Shown here piece by piece: positions 7,866-16,597 of a stretch of 64,000 bases of DNA. Position 1 is the stretch's first letter. Every line of letters begins with the position of its first letter. Position numbers and translations under genes: made by a program. The stretch is taken from positions 1 to 64,000 of the forward strand of contig CAXMOM010000011.1 in the NCBI GenBank assembly GCA_964195425.1, read 5' to 3'. This DNA comes from Glaciecola sp964195425 (GTDB lineage Bacteria > Pseudomonadota > Gammaproteobacteria > Enterobacterales > Alteromonadaceae). The notes beneath the pieces are model-generated. The model was not told the DNA's origin. It did no database searches and saw only the letters and a program-made list of their open reading frames with translations.

Positions 7866-8930
7866 CTAGAAGCAAATGACGTGTTCAACTTCCGCGCGTA
7901 TTCCAAAGCTTGTGCCAATACTATGATCATGATGGCTAGGCGCAAAGCAAAGCACTCTCTCATTTGAGTGCGGTAAGCTCAATTGATATCGTATAAAAGC
8001 GCCTCTGAAATGCTTTTCTTCAACAATTGCTTTTGTTGGGCTAGCATCATCATGCAGTACATCGTCAGGTCGTAACAATACTTTCACTTTCGGTGTTTGT
8101 GAATAGTCTTCACCTGGCAGTCGCATTTCACCTAAAGCCGTTTTAGCAAACCAGCCTTTATCTCGCTCTACGGTTTCGCCTTCAATAAAAGCGCCCTCGC
8201 CTATAAAGTTAGCGACAAAATACGTATCAGGTTCATGATACAAATCGTAGGCCGATGAAAACTGCTGTAATTTACCGTTGGCTAGCACCGCTATTTTGTC
8301 GGCAAACGCAAACGCTTCTTGCTGATCATGCGTTACCAGTATAGCGGTTAAGCCAAGCTGTTGAATGATCTCGCGCATATCGCGGGCAACTTGTTCGCGT
8401 AAGGTAGGATCGAGGCTTGAAAAAGCTTCATCCATTAGTAAAATATCTGGCTGCGGCGCCACCGCTCGCGCAATCGCTACACGCTGTTGCTGGCCGCCCG
8501 ATAAATCTGCAGGATACTTGTGTGCTAAAGCCACGATGTCCATTATTTGCATATATTTCAAAGCGGTAGCTTGTTTATTTTCACGACTTAAGTCACCTAA
8601 GCCAAATTCAATATTCTGCACAACGGTTAAATGCGGAAACAAAGCAAAATCTTGAAATACTACGCCAACAGAGCGTTTATTAGGCGGCGTAACGCTTTTT
8701 TTATCGCTCACACGTTGCTGATTGATATCAATACTGCCATTCATCAGAGGAATGAAACCAGCAATAGCGCGGAGCAAACTCGTTTTACCACTGCCTGATG
8801 GGCCTAAAATACACGCAATATCACCTTTCTCAATATCTATATTGATATCGCTAAGGACAGGCTCAGCTTCATATGAAAGGCCTAGGTGTTGTATTGAAAG
8901 CATGGTCGTATTGGTTTGATTAGTTTTCAC
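7866..8930 (-). CDS. fbpC: Fe3+ ABC transporter, ATP-binding subunit (FbpC/AfuC type)
   Basis: 354 residues. It shows Walker A GPSGSGKT (43-50), signature LSGGQQQR (143-150), Walker B ILLMDE (163-168), D-loop SSLD and the switch His in LVTHD. The C-terminal TOBE-like extension (about 240-354) is usual for this family. It powers import of ferric ion through FbpB from the periplasmic binding protein FbpA. The start is GTG at 8930, overlapping the fbpB stop as GTGA, which implies translational coupling. An ATG nine codons on (8903) is an alternative but has no better ribosome binding site. Confidence 0.92.
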   Translation of the reverse strand: MKTNQTNTTMLSIQHLGLSYEAEPVLSDINIDIEKGDIACILGPSGSGKTSLLRAIAGFIPLMNGSIDINQQRVSDKKSVTPPNKRSVGVVFQDFALFPHLTVVQNIEFGLGDLSRENKQATALKYMQIMDIVALAHKYPADLSGGQQQRVAIARAVAPQPDILLMDEAFSSLDPTLREQVARDMREIIQQLGLTAILVTHDQQEAFAFADKIAVLANGKLQQFSSAYDLYHEPDTYFVANFIGEGAFIEGETVERDKGWFAKTALGEMRLPGEDYSQTPKVKVLLRPDDVLHDDASPTKAIVEEKHFRGAFIRYQLSLPHSNERVLCFAPSHHDHSIGTSFGIRAEVEHVICF

Positions 8931-10552
8931 TTTCGGCGTTTCTCAAGGCTCATTGTTAAAAATATAACCGGCAGCAAGCCCGCTATTACAATACTCACGG
9001 CTGGTAAGGCAGCGTCTATTAAGCGTTCGTCCGAGGCTAGTTCGTAGGCCTTAACAGCCAAAGTGTTTACGTTAAACGGGCGCAATATCAAGGTGGCGGG
9101 TAATTCTTTGAGCACATCTACAAACACTAAAATAAACGCACTAAGCAAACTGGCCCGCAACAATGGTATGTGAACTTTTTGCAGTGTAGACGCGGTACTT
9201 AAGCCTAAACTTGCAGACACTTCATCAACGTTTGGTTTAATACGTTCAAGACCGGTGTCGATGTTGTGCATTGCCACGCTCAAATACCTCACCGCATAAG
9301 CAAACACAAGTATAGCAATACTACCTGATATTAATAAGCCAGGTTGCCAATCAAAAAAGGCCACGGTAAAACGATTAATATTAGTGTCCATTGCGCCCGC
9401 TACCTGCACTACACCCACCGCAATTACTACGCCTGGTAAGGCATACCCTAAGCCCACAAATTGACTCGCCAAGGCTATTTTACGACTAGCATAACGTCGC
9501 TTGCAATAGCTTATAATTAAGGCCAGTGACACAATTAATACCGCACTTATAAACGCTAACTGTAAAGAAGTCGCTAGCAATGGTAAATATTCAATAAATA
9601 CGCCTTGGTCAAAATATTGAGTAGACCACCACAGCAATTGTATAAACGGAATAATAAAGCCAAAAACTGCAGGCAATGCACACAACACAAAAAGACCCAC
9701 AGATTTCAATGGCGTTGTGGTTTTCGCCTTTACGGTGCTAGCGTGCCTAGACTGATAGCGACTATGGTGTTTGCGGCTACTTCGTTCTATCCATAACAAA
9801 ACAAACACAACCAAACACAGCATTGTGGCCAATTGACTTGCCGCTGCAGCATTGCCCATACCAAACCATGTACGGTATATGCCAGTGGTAAAGGTATTAA
9901 CCCCAAAATAGGCAACCGTGCCGTAGTCAGCTAAGGCTTCCATCATCGCTAGCGCGGCCCCTGTTAATATAGAAGGTCGAGCCAAAGGCAAAGCAACTTG
10001 CTTCATATGTTGAAAAGGGCTTAGCCCAGCTAATTTAGACACTAAGATAAACTGCGCCGACTGCTCGCTAAACGCAGTTCGTGCCAGCAAGTAAACATAA
10101 GGGTAAAGTACTAGGATCATGACCAACACCGCGCCTTCAATGCTGCGTATATCGGGCAGCATTTGTTGGTTAAGTGGCGCATTAAACAATGTGCGTAAGA
10201 ACTGCTGCAAGGGCCCAGAAAAATCTAACATGCCGGTATAAGTGTAGGCGATAATATAAGCGGGCATGGCAAGTGGAAGCAGTATTAGCCAGTTGAGTAA
10301 TGATTTACCATAAAACTGATAGTTCACCATAAACCATGCCAAATAGGTGCCTATAACGGCGGTACCTAAGCCTACGCCCACCGCCAACACCAAGCTGTTA
10401 AATACATAGCTTGCCATTACGGTACTGAGTAAATGTGACCATACTGCCGTGTCAAATTCGGTAACACTGGCAAACACAACTAGTAACGGGACTGCAAAGA
10501 GTCCCGTTATTGTCCATGTGCTTATTTTAAGTAGGCTTATTTTGGCAAACAT
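8927..10552 (-). CDS. fbpB: Fe3+ ABC transporter, fused double permease (FbpB/SfuB type)
   Basis: 541 residues with about twelve hydrophobic segments arranged as two homologous permease halves. The EAA loops are visible as KLAGLSPFQHMKQVALPLARP in the first half and ASLGLSTASTLQKVHIPLLR in the second, so the single chain supplies both membrane domains. It forms the inner-membrane channel for ferric iron, working with the overlapping fbpC and the upstream fbpA. A gap of 95 bp separates it from fbpA; I saw no terminator there. Confidence 0.92.
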   Translation of the reverse strand: MFAKISLLKISTWTITGLFAVPLLVVFASVTEFDTAVWSHLLSTVMASYVFNSLVLAVGVGLGTAVIGTYLAWFMVNYQFYGKSLLNWLILLPLAMPAYIIAYTYTGMLDFSGPLQQFLRTLFNAPLNQQMLPDIRSIEGAVLVMILVLYPYVYLLARTAFSEQSAQFILVSKLAGLSPFQHMKQVALPLARPSILTGAALAMMEALADYGTVAYFGVNTFTTGIYRTWFGMGNAAAASQLATMLCLVVFVLLWIERSSRKHHSRYQSRHASTVKAKTTTPLKSVGLFVLCALPAVFGFIIPFIQLLWWSTQYFDQGVFIEYLPLLATSLQLAFISAVLIVSLALIISYCKRRYASRKIALASQFVGLGYALPGVVIAVGVVQVAGAMDTNINRFTVAFFDWQPGLLISGSIAILVFAYAVRYLSVAMHNIDTGLERIKPNVDEVSASLGLSTASTLQKVHIPLLRASLLSAFILVFVDVLKELPATLILRPFNVNTLAVKAYELASDERLIDAALPAVSIVIAGLLPVIFLTMSLEKRRK

Positions 10553-10647
10553 GTAAATAAATACTGCATAAATAACATGTGTCTATACTACCGTACTTTT
10601 GTAAAAGTTTGGGTAAAAAATCATTAAAAAGCACTTGTTTAGTCGGC

Positions 10648-11670
10648 TTATTTCCAAGCTGCGCGGTCCATCAGCATTAAGGCTTTGGCGTTATTTTCGC
10701 CGACTTTCTTAAGTGGCACATTCTGGCCGATAAATTCGCCTAAACTTGTCAGTTCTGGGCTCAAGGCAACATCATCTATTACCGGGTATTCATGATTTAC
10801 TTCGGCGTACCATTTTTGCGCAGTTTCGGTGAGCATGTAAGCGAGTAGTTTTTCTGCATTTGCTTTATTTTTTGCATATTTTGCAATTGCCGCACCTGAC
10901 ACATTTACGTGCACGCCCATTTCGTTTGCAGCTTGATCATGCCACACCACTTGCACTTGCTCGGCTATTTTACGAGTGTCTTCATCTTTACTGCTTAGCA
11001 TGCCGCCTAAATAATACGTATTGGCAATGGCGACTGAGCATTCACCGGCTACTAAGGCTTTTATTTGATCGCGATCGCCGCCTTTTGGAGAACGTGCAAG
11101 ATTGGCAATTAAGCCCTTCGCCCACGTTAAGGTTTTGTCTTCACCCCAAATTTCCATTAACGCCGACACCATTGACTGATTATAAATATTACTAGATGAG
11201 CGAATGCAAATACTGTTTACAAATTTGCTGCTGGTAAGATCGCTTAGATGCGTAATGGGTTCATCTTTGAATGTGCCCTTCTTAATCATAATAGGCCGTG
11301 CACGCTTAGTTAGGGCTACCCAATGATTATTTTCTTCTATCCAATATTTGTCAGCTACATTAAGCACATCTGCAGATTCGATGGCTTGGGTTAAGCCCAT
11401 ATTTTCAGCTCGAACTAAGCGCCCAATATCTGCCACTAAAATCATATCCGCCGAGGTAAATTGCCCTTCGGCTTTTACACGGCTAAGCAGCGCATCCCCT
11501 TTACCCGTGACTAAATTAACCTTTATACCGCTTTGCTGCGTAAACTTGTCTAACAAAGGTTTTATTAAGGCTTCTTGGCGACCTGAATATACATTGACCT
11601 CTTGCGCAATTAGTTGAAAAGACCCGCACAATAAAAATCCAACAAAACATAGTCGTTTAGTACTGAACAC
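10648..11670 (-). CDS. fbpA: Fe3+ ABC transporter, periplasmic iron-binding protein
   Basis: 340 residues from the GTG at 11670. The N-terminus (RLCFVGFLLCGSFQLIAQ) is a signal peptide, and the mature protein opens EVNVYSGRQE, characteristic of the ferric-binding family. The adjacent tyrosines of NTYYLGG (Tyr219-Tyr220) are the ferric iron ligands of this family. It captures periplasmic Fe3+ and delivers it to FbpBC. The GTG has almost no ribosome binding site, whereas AAGGAA at 11711-11716 stands 6 nt before an in-frame ATT at 11703 that would add 11 residues; see findings. A Fur-like box lies just upstream. Confidence 0.92.
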   Translation of the reverse strand: MFSTKRLCFVGFLLCGSFQLIAQEVNVYSGRQEALIKPLLDKFTQQSGIKVNLVTGKGDALLSRVKAEGQFTSADMILVADIGRLVRAENMGLTQAIESADVLNVADKYWIEENNHWVALTKRARPIMIKKGTFKDEPITHLSDLTSSKFVNSICIRSSSNIYNQSMVSALMEIWGEDKTLTWAKGLIANLARSPKGGDRDQIKALVAGECSVAIANTYYLGGMLSSKDEDTRKIAEQVQVVWHDQAANEMGVHVNVSGAAIAKYAKNKANAEKLLAYMLTETAQKWYAEVNHEYPVIDDVALSPELTSLGEFIGQNVPLKKVGENNAKALMLMDRAAWK

Positions 11671-11719
11671 CTTGATAATTGACGCCGTAGTAGATATTTT
11701 AATAGCTCGTTCCTTAATT

Positions 11720-11738
11720 TTAAATGATAATAATTCTC
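11720..11738 (-). promoter_or_regulatory. Fur box-like operator upstream of fbpABC
   Basis: On the minus strand this reads GAGAATTATTATCATTTAA, matching 13 of 19 positions of the Fur consensus and very close to well-known enteric Fur sites. It lies immediately upstream of the fbpA leader, so the Fe3+ transporter should be iron-repressed together with the TonB receptor. Confidence 0.65.
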
Positions 11739-11881
11739 ACTAAGATTAAGCGAGTATAACGATATCGAAATAAAATAGCCAATGCTTTACTTTTATTTAC
11801 TATTTGCAAAAAATATACAATACATATGCACCTTGGCATCTATTTTGTATACCACGCAACTAACATGAGCACTAAGCAATA

Positions 11882-12208
11882 ATGAAAGATTCAAGATTAG
11901 TATATTCGACCGACTTCGGCAGAATTAAAAGCAGCGACGACGAAAAGAGCACACAAGCGCCCAAGGGCGATGGTATTGTGCGCCTAAAACGTATAACCAA
12001 AGGCAGAAAAGGCAAAGGGGTAAGTACCATCGAAGGGCTAGATTTTACGCCCGGCGAACTTAAAGCCCTATGCAGCGAATTAAAAAAGCAATGTGGATGC
12101 GGCGGCAGCGTGAAAGGATTTACCATCGAAATACAAGGCGACGTGCGAGAAAAGCTTAAAGACATACTGGAAAAAAAAGGTATGAAAGTGAAGCTAGCCG
12201 GAGGCTAA
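11882..12208 (+). CDS. yciH: SUI1/eIF1-family translation factor YciH
   Basis: 108 residues. The core IKRITKGRKGKGVSTIEG-like stretch (about 35-55) and LKKQCGCGGSVK (69-80) are hallmarks of the SUI1 fold shared with eukaryotic eIF1 and archaeal aIF1. In E. coli YciH affects initiation-codon discrimination, though its physiological role is unsettled. An in-frame stop just upstream at 11873 fixes the ATG at 11882 as the first start. There is no good Shine-Dalgarno; instead a five-codon reading frame ends on the start codon as TAATG (see findings). It is divergent from fbpA, with 211 bp between the two start codons. Confidence 0.93.
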   Translation: MKDSRLVYSTDFGRIKSSDDEKSTQAPKGDGIVRLKRITKGRKGKGVSTIEGLDFTPGELKALCSELKKQCGCGGSVKGFTIEIQGDVREKLKDILEKKGMKVKLAGG

Positions 12209-12278
12209 GTAGCGGGGTAATCACGCTAAGTGCCTTTATAACTAAACATTACGATTTATATAGAAAAATAGAGGATTA

Positions 12279-13082
12279 ATGCAACTATCAATTTCAGACT
12301 TACACATTTTACTCATTGAACCGTCAGACACTCAAGCGAAAATAATTTCAGGCTTGTTGGGTCAAGAAGATGTCAATGGCGTAGATATCGTCAAAAATGT
12401 GGCGCAGGCAAAAGAAGCGATTGACCGCAACAATGTTGACGTAGTAGTAAGCTCTATGTATTTAGCCGACGGTACCGGGCTAGACGTATTAACCTACCTG
12501 AAAGAGCAAGATAGTACTGCAAGCGTGCCATTCATGCTTGTGTCGAGTGAAGCTAGCCTCGCAAAATTAGAAAACTTTAAGCAATCGGGGGTAGCAGCGA
12601 TATTGCCTAAACCGTTTGAACCTATTCACTTAAAACGTGGCTTAAACGCAAGTTTGCAGTTGTTAAATACTGAAGAGCTCGACTTAACATTGTTCGACAT
12701 CAAGAGCGTACGTGTTTTACTTGTAGACGACAGCCGCTTAGCCCGCAACCATATTCGACGGGTCTTGCAGAATATGGGTATGGAGCACATTACCGAAGCA
12801 GAAAATGGTGCCCATGCGCTTACCTTCCTTAAAGAGATGGAATTTGATCTAGTAGTAACCGACTACAACATGCCTGAAATGGATGGCAGAGAGCTATCAG
12901 AATATATTCGGTACAATCCAGCCACTACGCATATACCCATTATTATGGTGACTTCGGAATCGAGCAACAGCGCGCACATGACGAATATTCAACAAACAGG
13001 CGTAAATGCCCTGTGCGACAAACCCTTTGAGTCAGGTGAAGTACGTTCGATACTGGCAAGACTGTTAAATCAGGAAGAGTAA
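12279..13082 (+). CDS. Tandem-receiver response regulator with one degenerate receiver
   Basis: 267 residues made of two CheY-like domains with no output domain. The second (about 145-267) is canonical: acidic pair D150-D151, phospho-acceptor D195 in VVTDYNMPEMDG, T225 and K248 (DKPF). The first (about 8-130) keeps E14, D17, S90 and K111 but has S59 where the phospho-acceptor Asp belongs (VVVSSMYL), so it is probably not phosphorylated. Such proteins usually act by protein contact, for example in chemotaxis or signalling adaptors. No kinase is adjacent. A good ribosome binding site (AGAGGA) precedes the ATG, and a terminator follows. Confidence 0.88.
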   Translation: MQLSISDLHILLIEPSDTQAKIISGLLGQEDVNGVDIVKNVAQAKEAIDRNNVDVVVSSMYLADGTGLDVLTYLKEQDSTASVPFMLVSSEASLAKLENFKQSGVAAILPKPFEPIHLKRGLNASLQLLNTEELDLTLFDIKSVRVLLVDDSRLARNHIRRVLQNMGMEHITEAENGAHALTFLKEMEFDLVVTDYNMPEMDGRELSEYIRYNPATTHIPIIMVTSESSNSAHMTNIQQTGVNALCDKPFESGEVRSILARLLNQEE

Positions 13083-13104
13083 TATGCTCTAGTTGAAATT
13101 TAAG

Positions 13105-13133
13105 CGCTCATTTAGGAAATGGAGCGATTTTTT
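13105..13133 (+). terminator. Intrinsic terminator of the response regulator gene
   Basis: CGCTCATTT (13105-13113) pairs with AAATGGAGCG (13117-13126), with one bulged G and a 3-nt loop, followed by ATTTTTT. It starts 22 bp after the stop codon. Confidence 0.65.
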
Positions 13134-13185
13134 AACAAAAAACACCTTTGAAACCACAATTACATAATATAATCTGAATAAGTTA

Positions 13186-13214
13186 TTGACAGTCATGCCC
13201 TCGTTTTTTACATT
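13186..13214 (+). promoter_or_regulatory. Sigma-70 promoter of pheA
   Basis: A perfect TTGACA (13186-13191) and TACATT (13209-13214) are separated by 17 bp. The predicted start near 13221 leaves a leader of about 130 nt before pheA. Confidence 0.6.
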
Positions 13215-13350
13215 GCACTGATGATTTGCAATTTAATTACAGCGACGCGCAATTAGGGACTGCTCCTAAGCCAACATAAACCGTTAGCGCGCGATCGCAA
13301 TTATCCTTTATTATGCAAATAGAGGATTATGACTACTTCAGGGAATACGT

Positions 13351-14529
13351 GTGTCAAAAGATGTCTTAGCTTCGTTACGAGAGCAAATAACCCAAGCCGA
13401 CAGTGAGCTACTTGCCCTCATTGCACAACGTCAGAAATTAACCGCGCAAGTGGCCGAAACCAAAGTAAAGCATCAAATCTCAGTGCGCGACAAAACGCGT
13501 GAAGAACAGTTGTTGGTAAGGTTAATTAAGCAAGGCCGAGACTTTGGACTCGATCCGCATTTTATTACCAAACTGTTTCAGGTAATAATAGAAGACTCTG
13601 TACTACAGCAGCAGGCCATGTTGCATGAATGGGCTAATCCAGATTCGCGTTTACCACTAAACCGAGTAGCGTTTTTGGGTAAAAAAGGCTCATATAGCTA
13701 CCTTGCTACGCAAAAGTATTTCTCTCGCCGCCCAGGTGAACTTGTTGAAATTGGCTGTAAAAGCTTTTCCCAAATTATTGAAAAAGTTGAAACACATGAA
13801 GCCGATTACGCTGTATTGCCAATAGAGAACACTAGCTCTGGCAGTATTAACGAAGTATATGACCAACTCCAGCACACCCGTTTAAATATTGTAGGGGAGC
13901 TCACCCACCCTATTAAGCACGCATTATTAGTGCATGAAGGTGTTGAAAATATACAAATTAGAACGGTGTACGCTCACCCACAAGTATTTGCCCAGTGCAG
14001 CCACTTTTTAGCCGAGTTTGGTAATGTAGAAGTAAAAACCTGCGACAGTACATCCGATGCCATGATAAAAGTAAGCGAATTGGCTTCACCCCATGCTGCC
14101 GCTATAGGCTCGGAAGAAAGCGGTGGATTTTATGCACTCAAATCAGTCAAGTCTAACTTGGCCAATCAAAAAGAAAACCACAGTCGCTTTATAGTTGTTG
14201 CGAGCCAGTCAATTAAAGTACCTTTGCAAGTACCAGCAAAAACCACCGTGATAATGTCTACGGTGCAAGCACCTGGAGCGCTGTGCGATGTATTATTAGT
14301 GCTTAAAGAAAACAACATCAACCTCACCAAGTTGGAGTCTAGGCCTATAAACGGCAATCCATGGGAAGAAATGTTTTATGTTGATGTAGAAGGTAATATA
14401 GAAGACGGGCCTATGCAAACCGCTTTTGACAAGTTGCGCGGTATGACTCGTTACTTCAAAGTACTAGGCTGTTACCCAGTGGAAGAAGTTTCACCTACTC
14501 GCATTGCTGCGACTAAGGCTTTGAGTTAG
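13351..14529 (+). CDS. pheA: Bifunctional chorismate mutase / prephenate dehydratase (P-protein)
   Basis: 392 residues in three domains: AroQ-type chorismate mutase (about 1-92, LREQITQADSELLALIAQR), prephenate dehydratase (about 105-285, with LPIENTSSGSINEVYDQL and NHSRF in place of the common TRF form) and a C-terminal ACT domain (about 298-375, with the ESRP regulatory motif) for phenylalanine feedback. It converts chorismate to phenylpyruvate. The start is GTG at 13351, preceded by AGGGA with 6-nt spacing. A strong promoter lies upstream, but I see no classical Phe-codon attenuator; a short Tyr/Phe-containing frame overlaps the start (see findings). Confidence 0.96.
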   Translation: MSKDVLASLREQITQADSELLALIAQRQKLTAQVAETKVKHQISVRDKTREEQLLVRLIKQGRDFGLDPHFITKLFQVIIEDSVLQQQAMLHEWANPDSRLPLNRVAFLGKKGSYSYLATQKYFSRRPGELVEIGCKSFSQIIEKVETHEADYAVLPIENTSSGSINEVYDQLQHTRLNIVGELTHPIKHALLVHEGVENIQIRTVYAHPQVFAQCSHFLAEFGNVEVKTCDSTSDAMIKVSELASPHAAAIGSEESGGFYALKSVKSNLANQKENHSRFIVVASQSIKVPLQVPAKTTVIMSTVQAPGALCDVLLVLKENNINLTKLESRPINGNPWEEMFYVDVEGNIEDGPMQTAFDKLRGMTRYFKVLGCYPVEEVSPTRIAATKALS

Positions 14530-14574
14530 TGCACTACCTGCACTATTAAAGAAGAAACTATTGCAAGGCCCATT

Positions 14575-14609
14575 GGAAAAAATAAGTGAGGCCACCGCTC
14601 GCGGCCTCA
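14575..14609 (-). terminator. Terminator hairpin between pheA and ygiM (best on the minus strand)
   Basis: TGAGGCC (14587-14593) pairs with GGCCTCA (14603-14609) over a 9-nt loop. On the minus strand it is followed by ACTTATTTTTT, suiting termination after the ygiM-like gene. On the plus strand it may serve pheA, but the tail is poor in U. Confidence 0.55.
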
Positions 14610-14654
14610 TTACTTCGCAAATGAGCTTGAGAGTTGTTGATTAGGCTTTGCTTA

Positions 14655-15254
14655 TCAATTCCATTGGCCGTCACGACTGCGTTTCTTCGGAAAGTAAGTG
14701 ATTAGAATACCGAGCAAAATACAAACTCCAGCCAAGATACCACCGCGCGTAAACCACTCGATCATTGCCGTGTTATCGGCGTTGTCTACTTTAACTTGTA
14801 ATTCTGCAGAAACTTCTAGTGCCTGTTCTAACTCTCCAGCGATGCGTTTGTTCTGCTGTTCGAGATCAACGCTTTGACTTCTGGCTTGTTGATGCTGTTC
14901 ACGTAATGTTGTTAGCTGCTGGTTTAGTGTGGCAACTTGTTCTTGTAAACTGGGTAACTGCTCGCGTATTGAGCCAGTTGAAGACAAATACTGACCTTCT
15001 ATCCAGCCCCTTCGGCCCTCTATATCAACTATTTGTACAAATTCAGGCTCACCGTCACGATCAAGCACAGTGACCTGTGCGCCAGCTAAAATAGTGCCTA
15101 TGATGCGATAATCGCGGCTTGAACCGGTATGAATAAACGTGGTCAAATCATCAGTGATGTTTGCATTAGGTTGAAAGTCAGCGCCACGTGACTGCAATGC
15201 GGTTGCTGAGAATGAAAAAATAACAAAAAATAAAACAATTAAAAAGCGAAGCAT
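14655..15254 (-). CDS. ygiM: SH3-domain membrane protein of the YgiM family (TIGR04211 type)
   Basis: 199 residues: signal peptide (MLRFLIVLFFVIFSFSATA), a bacterial SH3 domain (about 28-92, ending GRRGWIEGQYLS), a coiled coil rich in Gln, Leu and Glu (about 95-160), and one C-terminal transmembrane helix (about 167-188) followed by the basic tail KKRSRDG. This exact order identifies the YgiM family, anchored in the inner membrane with the SH3 and coiled coil in the periplasm. The biochemical role is not known. It is a lone gene, convergent with pheA. Confidence 0.85.
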   Translation of the reverse strand: MLRFLIVLFFVIFSFSATALQSRGADFQPNANITDDLTTFIHTGSSRDYRIIGTILAGAQVTVLDRDGEPEFVQIVDIEGRRGWIEGQYLSSTGSIREQLPSLQEQVATLNQQLTTLREQHQQARSQSVDLEQQNKRIAGELEQALEVSAELQVKVDNADNTAMIEWFTRGGILAGVCILLGILITYFPKKRSRDGQWN

Positions 15255-15415
15255 GGGGTCTTTGTACTCTGACGAATGTTAGTAATAATACGGTAATTGT
15301 AAGCCAAGGCGACGCTATTGCCAAGTTAAAGGAGCAAAATCCTTAGCATGGAAGTTGAAGGAGCTCCGTGCTTGTTCGACGGTTTGCTCAGAACTCTTAT
15401 CTTTAGCGCCAAAAA

Positions 15416-16528
15416 TCAAGGCCCTGTAGAGGTGATTTTTTCCTTAACGGGCTGTCCTTCACGAAGTCTTTCGCCACCCCTGATAACAACACGATCACCC
15501 GATGATATATCGCCAATAACTTCAATTGAGTTACCTTTGCCAATTCCTGTTTTAACCAAAATACGAGTAGCGGTTTCATTGTCATTAATTTTAAACAGAT
15601 AGATACTATCTTGTCTTAGTATTAATGCATCTCTTGGTACCGAAACAACATTTCTTGCTTGTTCGGTGGGTAAGCTAACTTTTATAGCGGCGCCAACTAC
15701 CCAAGTACCCTCAGGTGCTGCAATTCTCAATTCAAAATTTCTTGAACGTTCATCACCAACAGAAATAATTGAACGCACCGTTTTAGCAATAGTTTTGTTG
15801 CCATAAACTAGCGTCACAGCCATATTATCGACTAATTGTGGCGCAATTTTCACGGGTGCTTGAGCACTAATTTCTACATTTACGGTATCGACTAATCTTA
15901 TAAGCTGTCCACCAATATTGCTGAATTCTCCAGCTTGCTGATATCGCTCTACCACTTGACCTGGGAAGGGAGCTCTGACCAATGTACGTTCTAATTGATA
16001 AAGAGTTATTGCTTTTGAAACCTTAGCTCTGGCTAATTCTTGTGTCGCCATATCTCTTTGTGATATCGCTTGATCAATTTGAGTTTTTGCCGTGTTGTTA
16101 CTTTGAGACAGTGATGTTAATTGCTCAACTTGTTGTTGGCTATATTTTAAACTCGCCTTAAGTCTAAAGATACTTGCATTGTTATCATCTAATTGAAATT
16201 TAAGTAGCCGATCATCTAACTTTGCTAAAACACCACCTTTAGCGACTTTAGTGCCTACTTCAGCAACGCTGAGTAAAAGACCTGCTACTTCTGTCGCAAT
16301 CTTTGCATCATTACGACTGACCACTGTCCCAGGTATAAATATTTCAGGAGAAATGATCTGTTCAACAACTTCTGCTAACTTTACAGTTGCTTCTGGTAGA
16401 CTCGGTTTTTCCTGTTCTGCGACTTCAGTTTCTGTCGTATCGTCGTCATCAGATGCGTAGAGTAAAGGTAGCCCAATTAACGCAGTCGCTACGGCAATTA
16501 CCGCTAATGTTTTGTAGATATTTTTCAT
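15416..16528 (-). CDS. RND efflux periplasmic adaptor (membrane fusion protein)
   Basis: 370 residues. An N-terminal membrane anchor (about 5-25) is followed by a lipoyl/barrel-sandwich part (ATEVAGLLLSVAEVGTKVAKGGVLAKLDD), an alpha-hairpin (about 115-170), the second lipoyl half (RAPFPGQVVERY) and beta-barrel and membrane-proximal domains (VPRDALI). It should link an RND pump to an outer membrane TolC-type channel. It has a clear ribosome binding site (GAGGAT). It is downstream of the pump gene, which is broken, so it may be an orphan unless it serves another pump. No TolC gene is adjacent. Confidence 0.88.
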   Translation of the reverse strand: MKNIYKTLAVIAVATALIGLPLLYASDDDDTTETEVAEQEKPSLPEATVKLAEVVEQIISPEIFIPGTVVSRNDAKIATEVAGLLLSVAEVGTKVAKGGVLAKLDDRLLKFQLDDNNASIFRLKASLKYSQQQVEQLTSLSQSNNTAKTQIDQAISQRDMATQELARAKVSKAITLYQLERTLVRAPFPGQVVERYQQAGEFSNIGGQLIRLVDTVNVEISAQAPVKIAPQLVDNMAVTLVYGNKTIAKTVRSIISVGDERSRNFELRIAAPEGTWVVGAAIKVSLPTEQARNVVSVPRDALILRQDSIYLFKINDNETATRILVKTGIGKGNSIEVIGDISSGDRVVIRGGERLREGQPVKEKITSTGP

Positions 16529-16597
16529 GTCAATATCCTCATTGATTGAAATTTATGGCTATTAGTTAAATTTCACATTTAAGTAATAATTAAACAC

